From NCBI GenBank assembly GCA_016712535.1, contig JADJQW010000003.1, positions 198,501-262,500 on the forward strand: 64,000 nt of DNA, given 5' to 3'. Each line of letters begins with the position of its first letter. Position 1 is the stretch's first letter. This document shows, in pieces, positions 8,716 through 16,945 of this stretch. The translations under genes were made by a program, and so were the position numbers. The stretch is from Flavobacteriales bacterium. GTDB lineage: Bacteria > Bacteroidota > Bacteroidia > Flavobacteriales_F > PHOS-HE28. The notes under the pieces are model-generated. The model made no database searches. It was not told where the DNA came from and worked only from the letters and a program-made list of their open reading frames with translations.

Positions 8716-9822
8716 CTACCGGCGGTTGCCGAGCTCTTCGATCAAGCTGAGCCAGGATCGTGCCTTCAGCTCCACTTCGTTGCACTCGGCTTCGGGGTCC
8801 GAAGAGCCGGTGATGCCTGCGCCGACATGAACCAATGCGCTCTGTCCGGCGATCTCCATGCATCTGATGTTCACGAAGAGGTGAGCCTGTTCCGCCTCCA
8901 CCGGACCCCAATAGCCAGCGTACAGCGATCGGGGCCTTGGTTCCAGTGCACGGATCTGCTCAAAGGCCTCGGAAGCGGGCTTGCCGCCAACTGCTGGTGT
9001 GGGGTGCAGGGCCGCAGCGAGGCGAAGCGCGTCTTGCTGTTCACTGATCGCCGTGATCCGTGTATGAAGGTGCGCCAGGTTCGCAGAGCGTTTCACAGCC
9101 GGTTCATCCACCCGCACTTCGCGGGCCCCGTTAGCCAGCAGGCAATCGGCGATCTCTGCGGTGACGATCCGCTGCTCCTCGCGCTCCTTTTCGCCCCAAG
9201 CCTCCGCGGTTCCTGGAGCGAGGGAAGCGGGCAAGGTGCCGGCAAGGGAGTCCGCTTCTATCCGGTTCCTTTCAGCGCTGATCAAGCGTTCCGGTGTGGC
9301 GCCGAGCCATTTTCCGAAGCGGTTGGTGCGCGCCAAGGCAACGAAGGTCGATGGGTAAGCGGCGCATGCGGCTTGGAACAAGGCCCCTGTCGTCACGTGG
9401 CCCAATTCTGTTGCGATGGTCCTGGCTAGCACCACTTTCTGCAGGTGACCGGTTCGGATCGCGTTGATGGACTGCGCTACCGCGTTGCGGTATCCTGCGC
9501 GATCAAGGCCGCGGACCAGCGTATGCTCTCGTCCGTCGGTTCGTTCCGCGATTCCGCTCAGAGTCGCACGGTCTTCATCGATCGCAAGGACTATGTCCGG
9601 ATTGATGCAGAGCACGGGTCCTTCGGCCGGGTCGAACGGAGCAAGCACGAAGCACTGCTGGCCTGGATGCGGTGTCTGCAATTCCGCGCTGTGCTGCACG
9701 TAGGCGCGCGCATCTTCCCCGGGCAGCCGGAAAGCAGCGAACGTGGCCTTGCGGCGAATCAGCTCATCGATCAGCGCGGTACCGGTCAATGCCGTTCGAT
9801 GATCAGGTTGGTGAGACGGCAT
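8716..9822 (-). CDS. menF: Isochorismate synthase
   Basis: This chorismate-utilising enzyme makes isochorismate, the committed precursor for menaquinone. The C-terminal chorismate-binding core is clear: HLQKVVLAR around K129 (the general base lysine in this family), LGATPERLI, SLAGT, the helix ending EIADCL, HTRITAI, LHPTPAVGGKP, and YAGYWGPV. I used the ATG at 9822; a TTG three codons earlier keeps the frame but is less likely. Its start lies 37 bp inside the end of the thioesterase gene. EntC/DhbC siderophore enzymes are the alternative, but the men context decides. Confidence 0.92.
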   Translation of the reverse strand: MPSHQPDHRTALTGTALIDELIRRKATFAAFRLPGEDARAYVQHSAELQTPHPGQQCFVLAPFDPAEGPVLCINPDIVLAIDEDRATLSGIAERTDGREHTLVRGLDRAGYRNAVAQSINAIRTGHLQKVVLARTIATELGHVTTGALFQAACAAYPSTFVALARTNRFGKWLGATPERLISAERNRIEADSLAGTLPASLAPGTAEAWGEKEREEQRIVTAEIADCLLANGAREVRVDEPAVKRSANLAHLHTRITAISEQQDALRLAAALHPTPAVGGKPASEAFEQIRALEPRPRSLYAGYWGPVEAEQAHLFVNIRCMEIAGQSALVHVGAGITGSSDPEAECNEVELKARSWLSLIEELGNRR

Positions 9823-10205
9823 GCAGCACAAAGTTCTCCGGCCTCATTCCTTACCTTGATGTCCCACACATGCGTGGTCCGGCCCTTATGCAGCAGATCG
9901 CCGGTGGCGGTCACCATGCCCGAGCGGACGCCCTTCAGATGATTCACGTTCAATTCTATGCCAACGGTGTCCTTGCCTTCCACGCCTACGATCAGCGCAG
10001 AGCCAACGCTTCCTAAGGTCTCGGCCAGGGCAGCAGTGGCACCGCCATGCAACAGGCCCATGGGCTGCACCGTGCGCCAGTCAACAGGCATGGTGGCGCA
10101 AAGGTGGCCGCTCATGTCCACGCTGAAGCGAATGCCCAAGTGTGATACGAGGGTCTTTCCGCCGAGAGAATTCGCTTGCTCGGCTTGTTGCACGGTGAAC
10201 GCCAT
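9786..10205 (-). CDS. menI: Hotdog-fold thioesterase, likely DHNA-CoA thioesterase
   Basis: The 139-residue protein is a PaaI/MenI-type hotdog thioesterase. The key segment is QPMGLLHGGATAALAETLGS, with the catalytic glutamate in LAETLGS and the HGG turn, followed by VGIELNVNHLKGV. As first gene of the men operon it most likely hydrolyses 1,4-dihydroxy-2-naphthoyl-CoA, the step between MenB and MenA. The ATG at 10205 was chosen over the long upstream frame because a perfect TAnnTTTG-type box ends four bases before it and family members start here. Confidence 0.88.
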   Translation of the reverse strand: MAFTVQQAEQANSLGGKTLVSHLGIRFSVDMSGHLCATMPVDWRTVQPMGLLHGGATAALAETLGSVGSALIVGVEGKDTVGIELNVNHLKGVRSGMVTATGDLLHKGRTTHVWDIKVRNEAGELCAACRLTNLIIERH

Positions 10206-10209
10206 GCGC

Positions 10210-10217
10210 CAAAAGTA
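10210..10217 (-). promoter_or_regulatory. -7 box of the menaquinone operon
   Basis: The minus strand reads TACTTTTG, a perfect TAnnTTTG match, four bases before the menI ATG. Transcription would begin at or within a few bases of the start codon. The facing regulator gene has its own box 27 bp away, so the 51-bp spacer carries two back-to-back promoters. Confidence 0.6.
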
Positions 10218-10244
10218 CCTGCCTTCCGGTAGGCCGTGCCGGAC

Positions 10245-10252
10245 CATCTTTG
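10245..10252 (+). promoter_or_regulatory. Putative -7 box of the response regulator
   Basis: The plus strand reads CATCTTTG (seven of eight matches to TAnnTTTG), then four bases, then the ATG at 10257. The spacing equals that on the menI side. Confidence 0.5.
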
Positions 10253-10256
10253 CGGC

Positions 10257-10946
10257 ATGGCCAATGCGCGCATCCTGTTGGTTGAGGACGAGCCCACGCT
10301 CAGGAGCACGCTCAGGCTGAACCTGGAATTGGAGGGCTACGCGGTCACAGCGGCGCAAACAGGCCCAGAGGCACTGGAGCGCCTGCGCGGGGCGCATTTC
10401 GATGCCGTGATCATGGATGTGATGCTGCCTGGAATCGATGGTTTCAATGTGATCGAGACGATCAGGTTGGAAGGGAATAAGGTGCCCGTGCTCTTCCTTA
10501 CTGCCCGCACGGCGACTGATGATAGGATCCGCGGACTTCGCGTCGGGGATGATCATCTGGGCAAACCTTTCGACCTGACCGAACTGCTGCTCCGATTGGG
10601 GAAGCTTGTTGCCCGAACGGGCGCTCATCAGAAGGAAGGTCTGGACACTTTCACATTCGGTGGCGGCAGCATCAATTTCACGGCGTTCGAAGCTGTGGGC
10701 ACGAATGGGACCACCTATCAGCTCACCTATCGTGAAGCCTTGCTCTTGCGACTGCTCGTTGAAAAGGCGGGTGAGGTGGTCTCTCGGGAGGAGATCCTGC
10801 GGAAAGTTTGGGGCTATAATGTCTTCCCGACCACTCGGACAATCGACAATTTCATTGTAGCCTTCAGGAAGTACTTCGAGCCGGACTCCCGGATTCCCAG
10901 GCACTTCCACTCCGTAAGAGGGGTGGGCTACAAGTTCGTACCCTGA
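10257..10946 (+). CDS. Response regulator, OmpR/PhoB family
   Basis: The 229-residue two-domain regulator has a receiver domain (residues ~5-118) and a winged-helix DNA-binding domain (~135-229). The phosphoacceptor is D54 in VIMDVMLPG, with acidic residues E10/D11/E12, the Thr in LFLTART and the Lys in GKPF. The loop that normally reads GADDYL is one residue short here (VGDDHLGKPF), an in-frame loss near the catalytic lysine. The wing motif RTIDNFIVAFRKYFE and the end SVRGVGYKFVP are typical. No histidine kinase is adjacent. The frame opens at 10236, but the ATG at 10257 gives the standard start (MANARILLVEDEP). Confidence 0.92.
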   Translation: MANARILLVEDEPTLRSTLRLNLELEGYAVTAAQTGPEALERLRGAHFDAVIMDVMLPGIDGFNVIETIRLEGNKVPVLFLTARTATDDRIRGLRVGDDHLGKPFDLTELLLRLGKLVARTGAHQKEGLDTFTFGGGSINFTAFEAVGTNGTTYQLTYREALLLRLLVEKAGEVVSREEILRKVWGYNVFPTTRTIDNFIVAFRKYFEPDSRIPRHFHSVRGVGYKFVP

Positions 10947-11057
10947 ATTTTCCAGGCGCACCGGCAACCCATTCGGCCGGGCACCGTCTTCTTCCCAACC
11001 AAGGTCGTTCTTCCTGACTTTGGGCTGGTTCCAATCATTCCTTGCAGGTTTACCGCG

Positions 11058-11083
11058 CAGGGGTCCTTTCCAAAGGGCCCCTG
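11058..11083 (+). terminator. Hairpin downstream of the response regulator
   Basis: A 12-bp stem (CAGGGGTCCTTT against AAAGGGCCCCTG, one G-T wobble) with a two-base loop is followed by a modest T-rich stretch (TTCGGTTT). It lies 112 bp after the stop. The rest of the 265-bp gap shows nothing else except the next promoter box. Confidence 0.5.
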
Positions 11084-11159
11084 TTCGGTTTCCAAGGGGT
11101 TTCATAATCTGTCAGCATTTCGGCTTCATCAAGAGCTTGCAGCCTATGAAGCACTCACC

Positions 11160-11167
11160 TATCTTGC
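11160..11167 (+). promoter_or_regulatory. Putative -7 box of the T9SS cargo gene
   Basis: TATCTTGC resembles TAnnTTTG with two changes at the end. It lies 44 bp before the ATG at 11212. The same TATCTTGC occurs directly before the lipoprotein gene at 60076. Confidence 0.3.
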
Positions 11168-11211
11168 GGCGGCTTTACCACTTGACAGCCAACACACTCA
11201 TCCGTTCCCAA

Positions 11212-11979
11212 ATGAAACTACGCTCCGCACTCACCGCGATGATCGCCGCTGCCACCATCGCACCGGCCGCATCGCAAGGCACGGTCGACATCGGCCTTTT
11301 CCGCAACGGCGATAAGCTCGAAGTGCGCATTCGCCCAACGGAGAATTTCAATGGCATCGTTTCCAGCATCGTGTTCGCCGTGCGCTGGGACCGCAATTCC
11401 GGTGCGAGCTTGGGCACGCTGACCCAAGCAGGAGCTCCTGCGCAGTTCCTGCCGCTGGCGAAGAGCGGGGCCGTGCGCGAGCACGGCGCGTTCAACTATC
11501 AGGTCTATGCTGGCTTTGGAATGCTCCCGCTCATGGAACTGGAGACATCCTTGGCTGCGGGCAGTGAAACCGTGATCGCTACGCTGCCTGTGACCGGCAA
11601 GGGTGAGTTCGAGATCGTGAACGATGCATTCACCGCGGAAGCAGTGAACAACGCGGACTATTACATCTCGCTCGGTGGCCGCGATGTAACCGGCAGCATC
11701 TATAAGGGCTTGGCCACGGCCGAAGAGGATGGCAGCGTGAGCATCCTCCCTAACCCCAACAATGGCCAGTTCACCTTCTCCTTCTCGGTCGGCTCGGCGA
11801 CGGATGTGACGATTGAGGTGGTCAATGCCTTGGGCCAGGTTGTCTTCAACGACATGCTTCGCAACTTCGAGGGAACCTACCGTAAGGAGATGGACCTCAC
11901 CAGCATGAGCAACGGCGTCTACTATCTGAAGATTAAGCGCAACGGGGAAACCTCGACGCACAAGATCGTTTACCGGTAG
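11212..11979 (+). CDS. Secreted protein with T9SS type A sorting domain
   Basis: The 255-residue protein begins with a Sec signal peptide (MKLRSALTAMIAAATIAPAASQ). A ~150-residue middle follows (GTVDIGLFRNGDKLEVRIRP onward), rich in strands and without a motif I recognise. The last ~75 residues are a type A C-terminal domain: SILPNPNNGQFTFSF, then VEVVNALGQVV-like strands, MDLTSMSNGVYYLKI and a final STHKIVYR. Such domains direct export through T9SS and are then cleaved. The frame starts at 11020, but only the ATG at 11212 gives a signal peptide. A strong terminator follows 23 bp after the stop, so this is a single-gene unit. Confidence 0.88.
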   Translation: MKLRSALTAMIAAATIAPAASQGTVDIGLFRNGDKLEVRIRPTENFNGIVSSIVFAVRWDRNSGASLGTLTQAGAPAQFLPLAKSGAVREHGAFNYQVYAGFGMLPLMELETSLAAGSETVIATLPVTGKGEFEIVNDAFTAEAVNNADYYISLGGRDVTGSIYKGLATAEEDGSVSILPNPNNGQFTFSFSVGSATDVTIEVVNALGQVVFNDMLRNFEGTYRKEMDLTSMSNGVYYLKIKRNGETSTHKIVYR

Positions 11980-12002
11980 TCCGCTCAATCGGATTCTGAG
12001 GG

Positions 12003-12028
12003 AACAGGGGGCTTCGGCCCCCTGTTTC
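12003..12028 (+). terminator. Rho-independent terminator after the T9SS cargo gene
   Basis: A ten-bp perfect stem (AACAGGGGGC/GCCCCCTGTT) closes on a TTCG tetraloop and is followed by TTTCTTT. This is the clearest intrinsic terminator in the window. It also sits just after the end of the convergent AddB-like gene (12034). Confidence 0.88.
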
Positions 12029-12033
12029 TTTGC

Positions 12034-14745
12034 TCAGGTTATGCAGCAGTGGCAGTAGGAGCTGGAGGGGTCATGCGAGATGGGTATGTCCGGGTCGAGC
12101 ATCTCCTTGATCAGTTCAAGGAGCAGGTCATCGATCCTGGTCAGCTGAGCTCGATTGATGAGGGTGCTGCCTTCGAGGTCCAGCCAAGCGGCATCGGTCA
12201 GGGAACTGTGGCGCAATGGGATGATGCCCGCTTGCACCGAGTCGATCGATTCATCGCCATGAAGCGCCAAGGAAGCGTAGATCATTAGCTGCAGTGCTTG
12301 TTGCTTCCCTGCCGAGAGCTGCCCTCGGCTCAGTTCCTTCATCTGTATTTTCGAATGATGAAAGGATCCAGTCTTGATGTCTAGCACGCAGAGGACGCCG
12401 TCCCGTCGCTCCAATCGGTCGGCCATGCCCCTGATGCGGGTGCCAGGTCTCAGTTCCGCGCTCATCTCGTGCTCCACCGCCACAGGGATTGTCCTTTCGA
12501 GCGCTGCCCGGTCGGCTTCTGCACGCAGCACCCTGCGCAAGGCTGCAGCGGCCATGGAACTGCGGAGCATCGAGCTGCCGGATTCGATCATTTCCAACGG
12601 GTAATACCGGGCCAGGGCAGTGCGCACATGCTCATCAGCGCCCTGTGCGGCCTCCAATAGCCGCTCCCGGCTCAACGGGATACCCAGCCAGCCACTGTAG
12701 ATGCGTTCGGCAGCATGATGAACGGCTGTGCCCAGTACATCATCACCGAACCCGATGTCGACTTCTTTCTGCTCGTTGATCCCAAGGATGTACTTCGCGT
12801 GGAAATCCATGGGGCACCTCAGCCAGGTGGCCATTGCCGTGGGCGAGATACCTCTGGCGATCAGCGCTTGGATGCGTTCGATGACCCTGGCATCCTTCCG
12901 GATGATGGGTTCAGGCCTCGCATGCGATCGCGTTCCCGCAGCGGCGACCCTGCGGGAAAGGCTTATACGCGAAGAAGCACCGAATTCATGCTCCCATTGC
13001 TCCATGAAGCGCGCTGGGGATCCGCTGCCATCGGGTGCCGGGGCATGGGCCATGATGAAATGCTCCGAACCTTGCAGCAGCCGATGCACATGATACGAGG
13101 AGACCGCTTCGGAATCCGCGCGCAAAGGGAGCTTGAAATGGCGCCTGAGGTCAAAGGGAATCCAGCTCTGGGTTCCGTCCTGGCCGATCAGGATGCCCTC
13201 CGATGCTCCGACGAGCAGCACGTGCTTGAATGACAGCGCGCGAGTCTCAAGCACACCTAGGACTTGCAGGCCGCGCAACGGCTCGCCGAAGAAGCTGATG
13301 CGCGCCTGACCGATCAATCTTTCCCGGGCCGTGATGATGTCCCTTGGCGTGGCGGTATTCGCCTCGTTGCGCTGCATGGCCAGGCGCAGCTCGCGCTGGA
13401 GCACCGCCATGTGGTAGGCCTGCTCACGTGCCAAGGCGTCATCTGGCCGGACAGCGGCAACCCAGCGGAATAACGCCTGAAGAAGCGCATCAGGATCCTT
13501 CGAAGTGGGACTGAGTGCAGCAAGCGCCGCTTCCGGGAGCCTGGACTCTTGCAGCGTGGCATGGGCTTGTGAGGCATCCAGGCTCGGCCATCCGTCCTTG
13601 GTCAACGCTGCCGCCAATCGGCTGGTTGCTTCACCTTGGTGAAGCAACGGATGGTTGAGCAGGGCTGTAAGTTCATCGGTTCGCACACGGCCACCGGCTT
13701 GCAAGTGGTACCGGAGGAATCGATCGGCAAGGCCGTGCAAGGGGAGTGCTTGCACGGGCACGCCCATGGAGACGTTCATGGGGCCGATGTCGCTGGGCAT
13801 CGCTTGAAGCAAGGGGAGCAGCAGTTGCTCATCGGCGAGCACGACCGCGGCTTGGTCTCGTTCATGGGGCGGCAGTTGCGCGGCCCAATGCGCCGCATAT
13901 CGGCACATGGCCATGCGATCCGGCAGGGACACGAGCTGCACGTTCCGGTTTCCGCCTGTGATCGTTTCGGAAACGCTGATTTCGCCTTGGCCCAAGGCCT
14001 TGATCGATTCACGCAGGAATCGCCCCGCTTCATGGTCGCTATTGTCGAGATAGAAGGTGTCCGCATCCCAGCAGACGCGAAGCTTGCTGCGTTCTCGAAG
14101 TGATCGGAGCACCGACTTCAGCGATGGCTCCAAGGCATTCAGGCCGGCGGCCCACACCATGTCCCATGGCGATTGCCAATCGGGCATGTTGGCCTTGCGC
14201 TCGGCTTCGCGCCCGATGGTTCCTGCGGTACCCAAGCCGCGTTCGGCCATGGCTTCGGCGAATCGCAGATGCAGTTCTCTGGTCTCGGCCCAGCGCTGCA
14301 CCGCTTGCTGCTGCGATTCGGAGAGTGGTTCAGTTGTGCGCAGGCTCCATTCCTCGATTTCATGATAGTTGCGCAGATCGCGGTAGAAGTCTCCCAGGTC
14401 GAGCAAGTGGTTATCGATCTCGCTGAAGTCTCGCAGGGTAGTGGGCGCCCACTCCAGGAATTCGACCAAGGACTGGGCAGAAGGTCCGGCCAGTTCCTGA
14501 TGGCAACGATGCAACGCCAGCAGCAGGTCAGCCGGTTTGCCCTTCCGCCAGCCCGATACGCGCTCCAGGAAAGCGCCCGGATCGAGCATTTCGGGGCTCC
14601 AAAGGGCGTGGCCGGACCTTTTGGCCAGGTACTTTCGCAGGTGCAAGGCGGACCTTCGGCTGGGAAGCACGACCAGCACCCTATCCAATTCGCGGTGATG
14701 GTGCTCCAGGAGCAAGCCTGCTAAACGATCAAGGAAATGCTCCAT
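12034..14745 (-). CDS. AddB-like PD-(D/E)XK nuclease
   Basis: The 903-residue protein resembles the AddB subunit of the AddAB helicase-nuclease (RecBCD-type double-strand break processing). The N-terminus (RVLVVLPSRRSALHLRKYLAK) is the inactivated helicase-like part. The C-terminal nuclease has a cysteine at 644 (LRCPMDFHAKYIL), the catalytic D776 (GMADRL) and D789-I-K791 (DIKTG), and three cysteines in the last six residues (C898, C900, C901). Together these four cysteines could hold the iron-sulphur cluster of AddB-type nucleases, though the spacing is tighter than usual. No AddA/UvrD-type helicase gene is in the window. The ATG overlaps that of the divergent gene at 14744. Confidence 0.85.
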   Translation of the reverse strand: MEHFLDRLAGLLLEHHHRELDRVLVVLPSRRSALHLRKYLAKRSGHALWSPEMLDPGAFLERVSGWRKGKPADLLLALHRCHQELAGPSAQSLVEFLEWAPTTLRDFSEIDNHLLDLGDFYRDLRNYHEIEEWSLRTTEPLSESQQQAVQRWAETRELHLRFAEAMAERGLGTAGTIGREAERKANMPDWQSPWDMVWAAGLNALEPSLKSVLRSLRERSKLRVCWDADTFYLDNSDHEAGRFLRESIKALGQGEISVSETITGGNRNVQLVSLPDRMAMCRYAAHWAAQLPPHERDQAAVVLADEQLLLPLLQAMPSDIGPMNVSMGVPVQALPLHGLADRFLRYHLQAGGRVRTDELTALLNHPLLHQGEATSRLAAALTKDGWPSLDASQAHATLQESRLPEAALAALSPTSKDPDALLQALFRWVAAVRPDDALAREQAYHMAVLQRELRLAMQRNEANTATPRDIITARERLIGQARISFFGEPLRGLQVLGVLETRALSFKHVLLVGASEGILIGQDGTQSWIPFDLRRHFKLPLRADSEAVSSYHVHRLLQGSEHFIMAHAPAPDGSGSPARFMEQWEHEFGASSRISLSRRVAAAGTRSHARPEPIIRKDARVIERIQALIARGISPTAMATWLRCPMDFHAKYILGINEQKEVDIGFGDDVLGTAVHHAAERIYSGWLGIPLSRERLLEAAQGADEHVRTALARYYPLEMIESGSSMLRSSMAAAALRRVLRAEADRAALERTIPVAVEHEMSAELRPGTRIRGMADRLERRDGVLCVLDIKTGSFHHSKIQMKELSRGQLSAGKQQALQLMIYASLALHGDESIDSVQAGIIPLRHSSLTDAAWLDLEGSTLINRAQLTRIDDLLLELIKEMLDPDIPISHDPSSSYCHCCIT

Positions 14746-15061
14746 GGCGGCGGAAGATAGGATCGGCCTCTGGGGCTTCCCCGCCTTCAGGAAGCTGGTG
14801 GGCGGTGCGCACTACTACCGGATCGACGGGCCACGGGACTTCGTGGAGGTCCAGCGAGTGGGCAGTCGACTGGTGCGGCATGCGGTGAACCAGGCCCCTT
14901 ATCCGGAGCAGCTTCGCATCGCTGAGATGCTTTCGTGCACCGATGGCCGTTTTGAGCCGCTCGATGAGGATGCGTGGGCTGAGCTTTGGACGGCTTCCGC
15001 TACCTTCACCACCGGTCAAGCTCCGGCAGGCAACCCCGGCGGCCCTGAACCTGTCGAATGA
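14744..15061 (+). CDS. Conserved small protein of unknown function
   Basis: The 105-residue protein has no signal peptide, membrane segment or motif I can name. It begins MAAEDRIGLWGFPAFRKLVGG, followed by HYYRI, DFVEVQRVGS and YPEQLRIAEML, which looks like a folded globular domain. The tail is Pro/Gly-rich (QAPAGNPGGPEPVE). Two features support it as a real gene: the start is the only ATG before residue 60, and the stop overlaps the ATG of the following surface-protein gene by four bases (ATGA). Its start codon overlaps that of the AddB-like gene on the other strand within CCATGG. Confidence 0.65.
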   Translation: MAAEDRIGLWGFPAFRKLVGGAHYYRIDGPRDFVEVQRVGSRLVRHAVNQAPYPEQLRIAEMLSCTDGRFEPLDEDAWAELWTASATFTTGQAPAGNPGGPEPVE

Positions 15062-16929
15062 ACATGAATCGATTCCTTAGCGTTCTGGTCTTAGCCTTAT
15101 TCGCAGCTCCCACTGTGAACGCCACCCACATCATCGGCGGCGAATTGTACTACGACCATCTTGGCGGTGGGCTCTACAACGTGACGCTGAAGCTCTACCG
15201 CAATTGCGATGCGACCGTTGACTTTGATGCGCAGGCCGCGATCGGGGTGTTCGACGGGGTGAATTTCTCGTTGCTCCAAGTCCAACAGCTTTCTTTCCCG
15301 GGCGCCACCGTCGTGCCCGTTGTCTTGGAATCTCCGTGCCTCACCTTGCCCCCGAATGTCTGCATCGAGTCCACCTCGTACACGGGGACCTTCAACCTGC
15401 CGCTGACGGATAACGGATACATACTCACGTACCAGCGGTGCTGCCGGACGGGCATCATCGAGAACCTGATCGGTCCCGGTGATCTCGGCATCACCGTGAC
15501 CACCCGGATACCCGGATCGAGCGTGCCGGTGAACAGTTCACCGCGCTTCAACCAGCTGCCTCCCGTGGCCTTGTGCCTCAACCTGCCGCTCGCGTTCGAC
15601 CACAGCGCCAGCGATCCCGATGGCGATTCGCTCGTGTATTCGCTGGCCAACCCATTGAATGGCGCAACCGCCGGGGCACCTCAACCCAATCCGCCTGCCC
15701 CGCCGCCCTACGATCCGGTGCCTTGGGATGCGGGCTACGATGAGAACTACCAGATCGATTCGGACCCGGCCATCACCATCGATCCGGTTACAGGCTTGCT
15801 CACTCTTACGCCTACGCTGCAGGGCGTCTTCAACGTTGGGGTGCGCGTGCAGGAGTTCAGGAACGGTGAGCTGCTCACCGAGACCAGGCGCGATTTCCTT
15901 TTCAAAGTGGTGGCCTGCGATGCTACGGTGGTGTCTGCGATCCAGGAGCAGACAGAGTTCTGCCAAGGCTTGAGCGTGCAGTTCGTGAACAACAGTGTTG
16001 GCGCCACTGAATTCCAATGGGACTTCGGCGATCCGAACAGCGACCTCGATACCAGCACGGAACAGAATCCGGTTTGGAGCTATAGCGGGCCAGGGACCTA
16101 TGCGGTGACCCTGATCGCGAATCCGGGAACCACTTGCGCTGATACCATCGTGGTGAACTACGACTTGTACTTGGCGCCATCGCCGGTGATCATTCCGCCG
16201 CCGCCCTTCTGCGGCAATGACCCCGTAACACTGGTGGCGGAAGGCGATTTCAACGCGGGTGCCAGCATCCTTTGGCAGCTGGGCAGCGGAAGCGTGCCGG
16301 AGACCAGTACGGACAGCATCGTTACCGTTCAGTTCCCAGGGCCCGGAACGCACGAGGTCACGGTGATCGTGGCCCAGAACGGATGCACGGGCTTCTACAC
16401 GGACAATGTGGTGAATTATGGCCTCCCGGACGCGAGCTTCATCGCCGACCCGTTGCCTCCCCAGCAGATCGGCACCTCGGTGGTGTTCACCGATACCAGC
16501 TCGCCCAATGGCGGTGTGATCACCAACTGGAATTGGGCCATGCAAGGCAGCGTGTTCGCGCCATCCGACCCCATCGCGAATTGGAATGGCGGCTGGCCCG
16601 GCAACTATGAGGTGGTGCTCACCATCACCACAGCCGATGGATGCAGCGACCAGGCTAGCATGATGTACGAGGTGCTCGGCGGGCCCATCGTGATCCCGAA
16701 CGTCTTCAGCCCGAATGGCGATGGCGCCAATGAGTTCTTCGAGATCAGCAATGTGCAGTACTACCCGAATGAGCTCACCATCTATTCCCGCTGGGGCAAC
16801 AAGGTTTACGATACGCTGAACTACAAGAACACATGGCGCGGTGATGGTGTTCCAGATGGCACCTACTACTACGTCCTGTACCTGAGCGACGATCGCGAGT
16901 ACAGCGGCCATGTGACGATTTTGCGTTGA
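15058..16929 (+). CDS. Large surface protein with PKD domain and T9SS type B sorting domain
   Basis: The 623-residue protein has a signal peptide (to about residue 22, ...APTVNA). A ~270-residue N-terminal region follows, starting THIIGGELYYDHLGGG and seen in many Bacteroidota gliding-associated proteins; it includes SPRFNQLPPVALCLN and DPDGDSLVYSLA. A PKD-type beta domain is at about 305-375 (FQWDFGDP...GPGTYAVTLIANPG). The C-terminus (about 535-623) is a type B (CHU_C) domain: IPNVFSPNGDGANEFFEI, YSRWGNKVYD and a final YSGHVTILR. The protein is predicted to be exported by T9SS and attached or released at the cell surface. Adhesion is a guess. The next gene is a paralogue. Confidence 0.88.
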   Translation: MNMNRFLSVLVLALFAAPTVNATHIIGGELYYDHLGGGLYNVTLKLYRNCDATVDFDAQAAIGVFDGVNFSLLQVQQLSFPGATVVPVVLESPCLTLPPNVCIESTSYTGTFNLPLTDNGYILTYQRCCRTGIIENLIGPGDLGITVTTRIPGSSVPVNSSPRFNQLPPVALCLNLPLAFDHSASDPDGDSLVYSLANPLNGATAGAPQPNPPAPPPYDPVPWDAGYDENYQIDSDPAITIDPVTGLLTLTPTLQGVFNVGVRVQEFRNGELLTETRRDFLFKVVACDATVVSAIQEQTEFCQGLSVQFVNNSVGATEFQWDFGDPNSDLDTSTEQNPVWSYSGPGTYAVTLIANPGTTCADTIVVNYDLYLAPSPVIIPPPPFCGNDPVTLVAEGDFNAGASILWQLGSGSVPETSTDSIVTVQFPGPGTHEVTVIVAQNGCTGFYTDNVVNYGLPDASFIADPLPPQQIGTSVVFTDTSSPNGGVITNWNWAMQGSVFAPSDPIANWNGGWPGNYEVVLTITTADGCSDQASMMYEVLGGPIVIPNVFSPNGDGANEFFEISNVQYYPNELTIYSRWGNKVYDTLNYKNTWRGDGVPDGTYYYVLYLSDDREYSGHVTILR

Positions 16930-16945
16930 TGGTGAACTGAATCCC

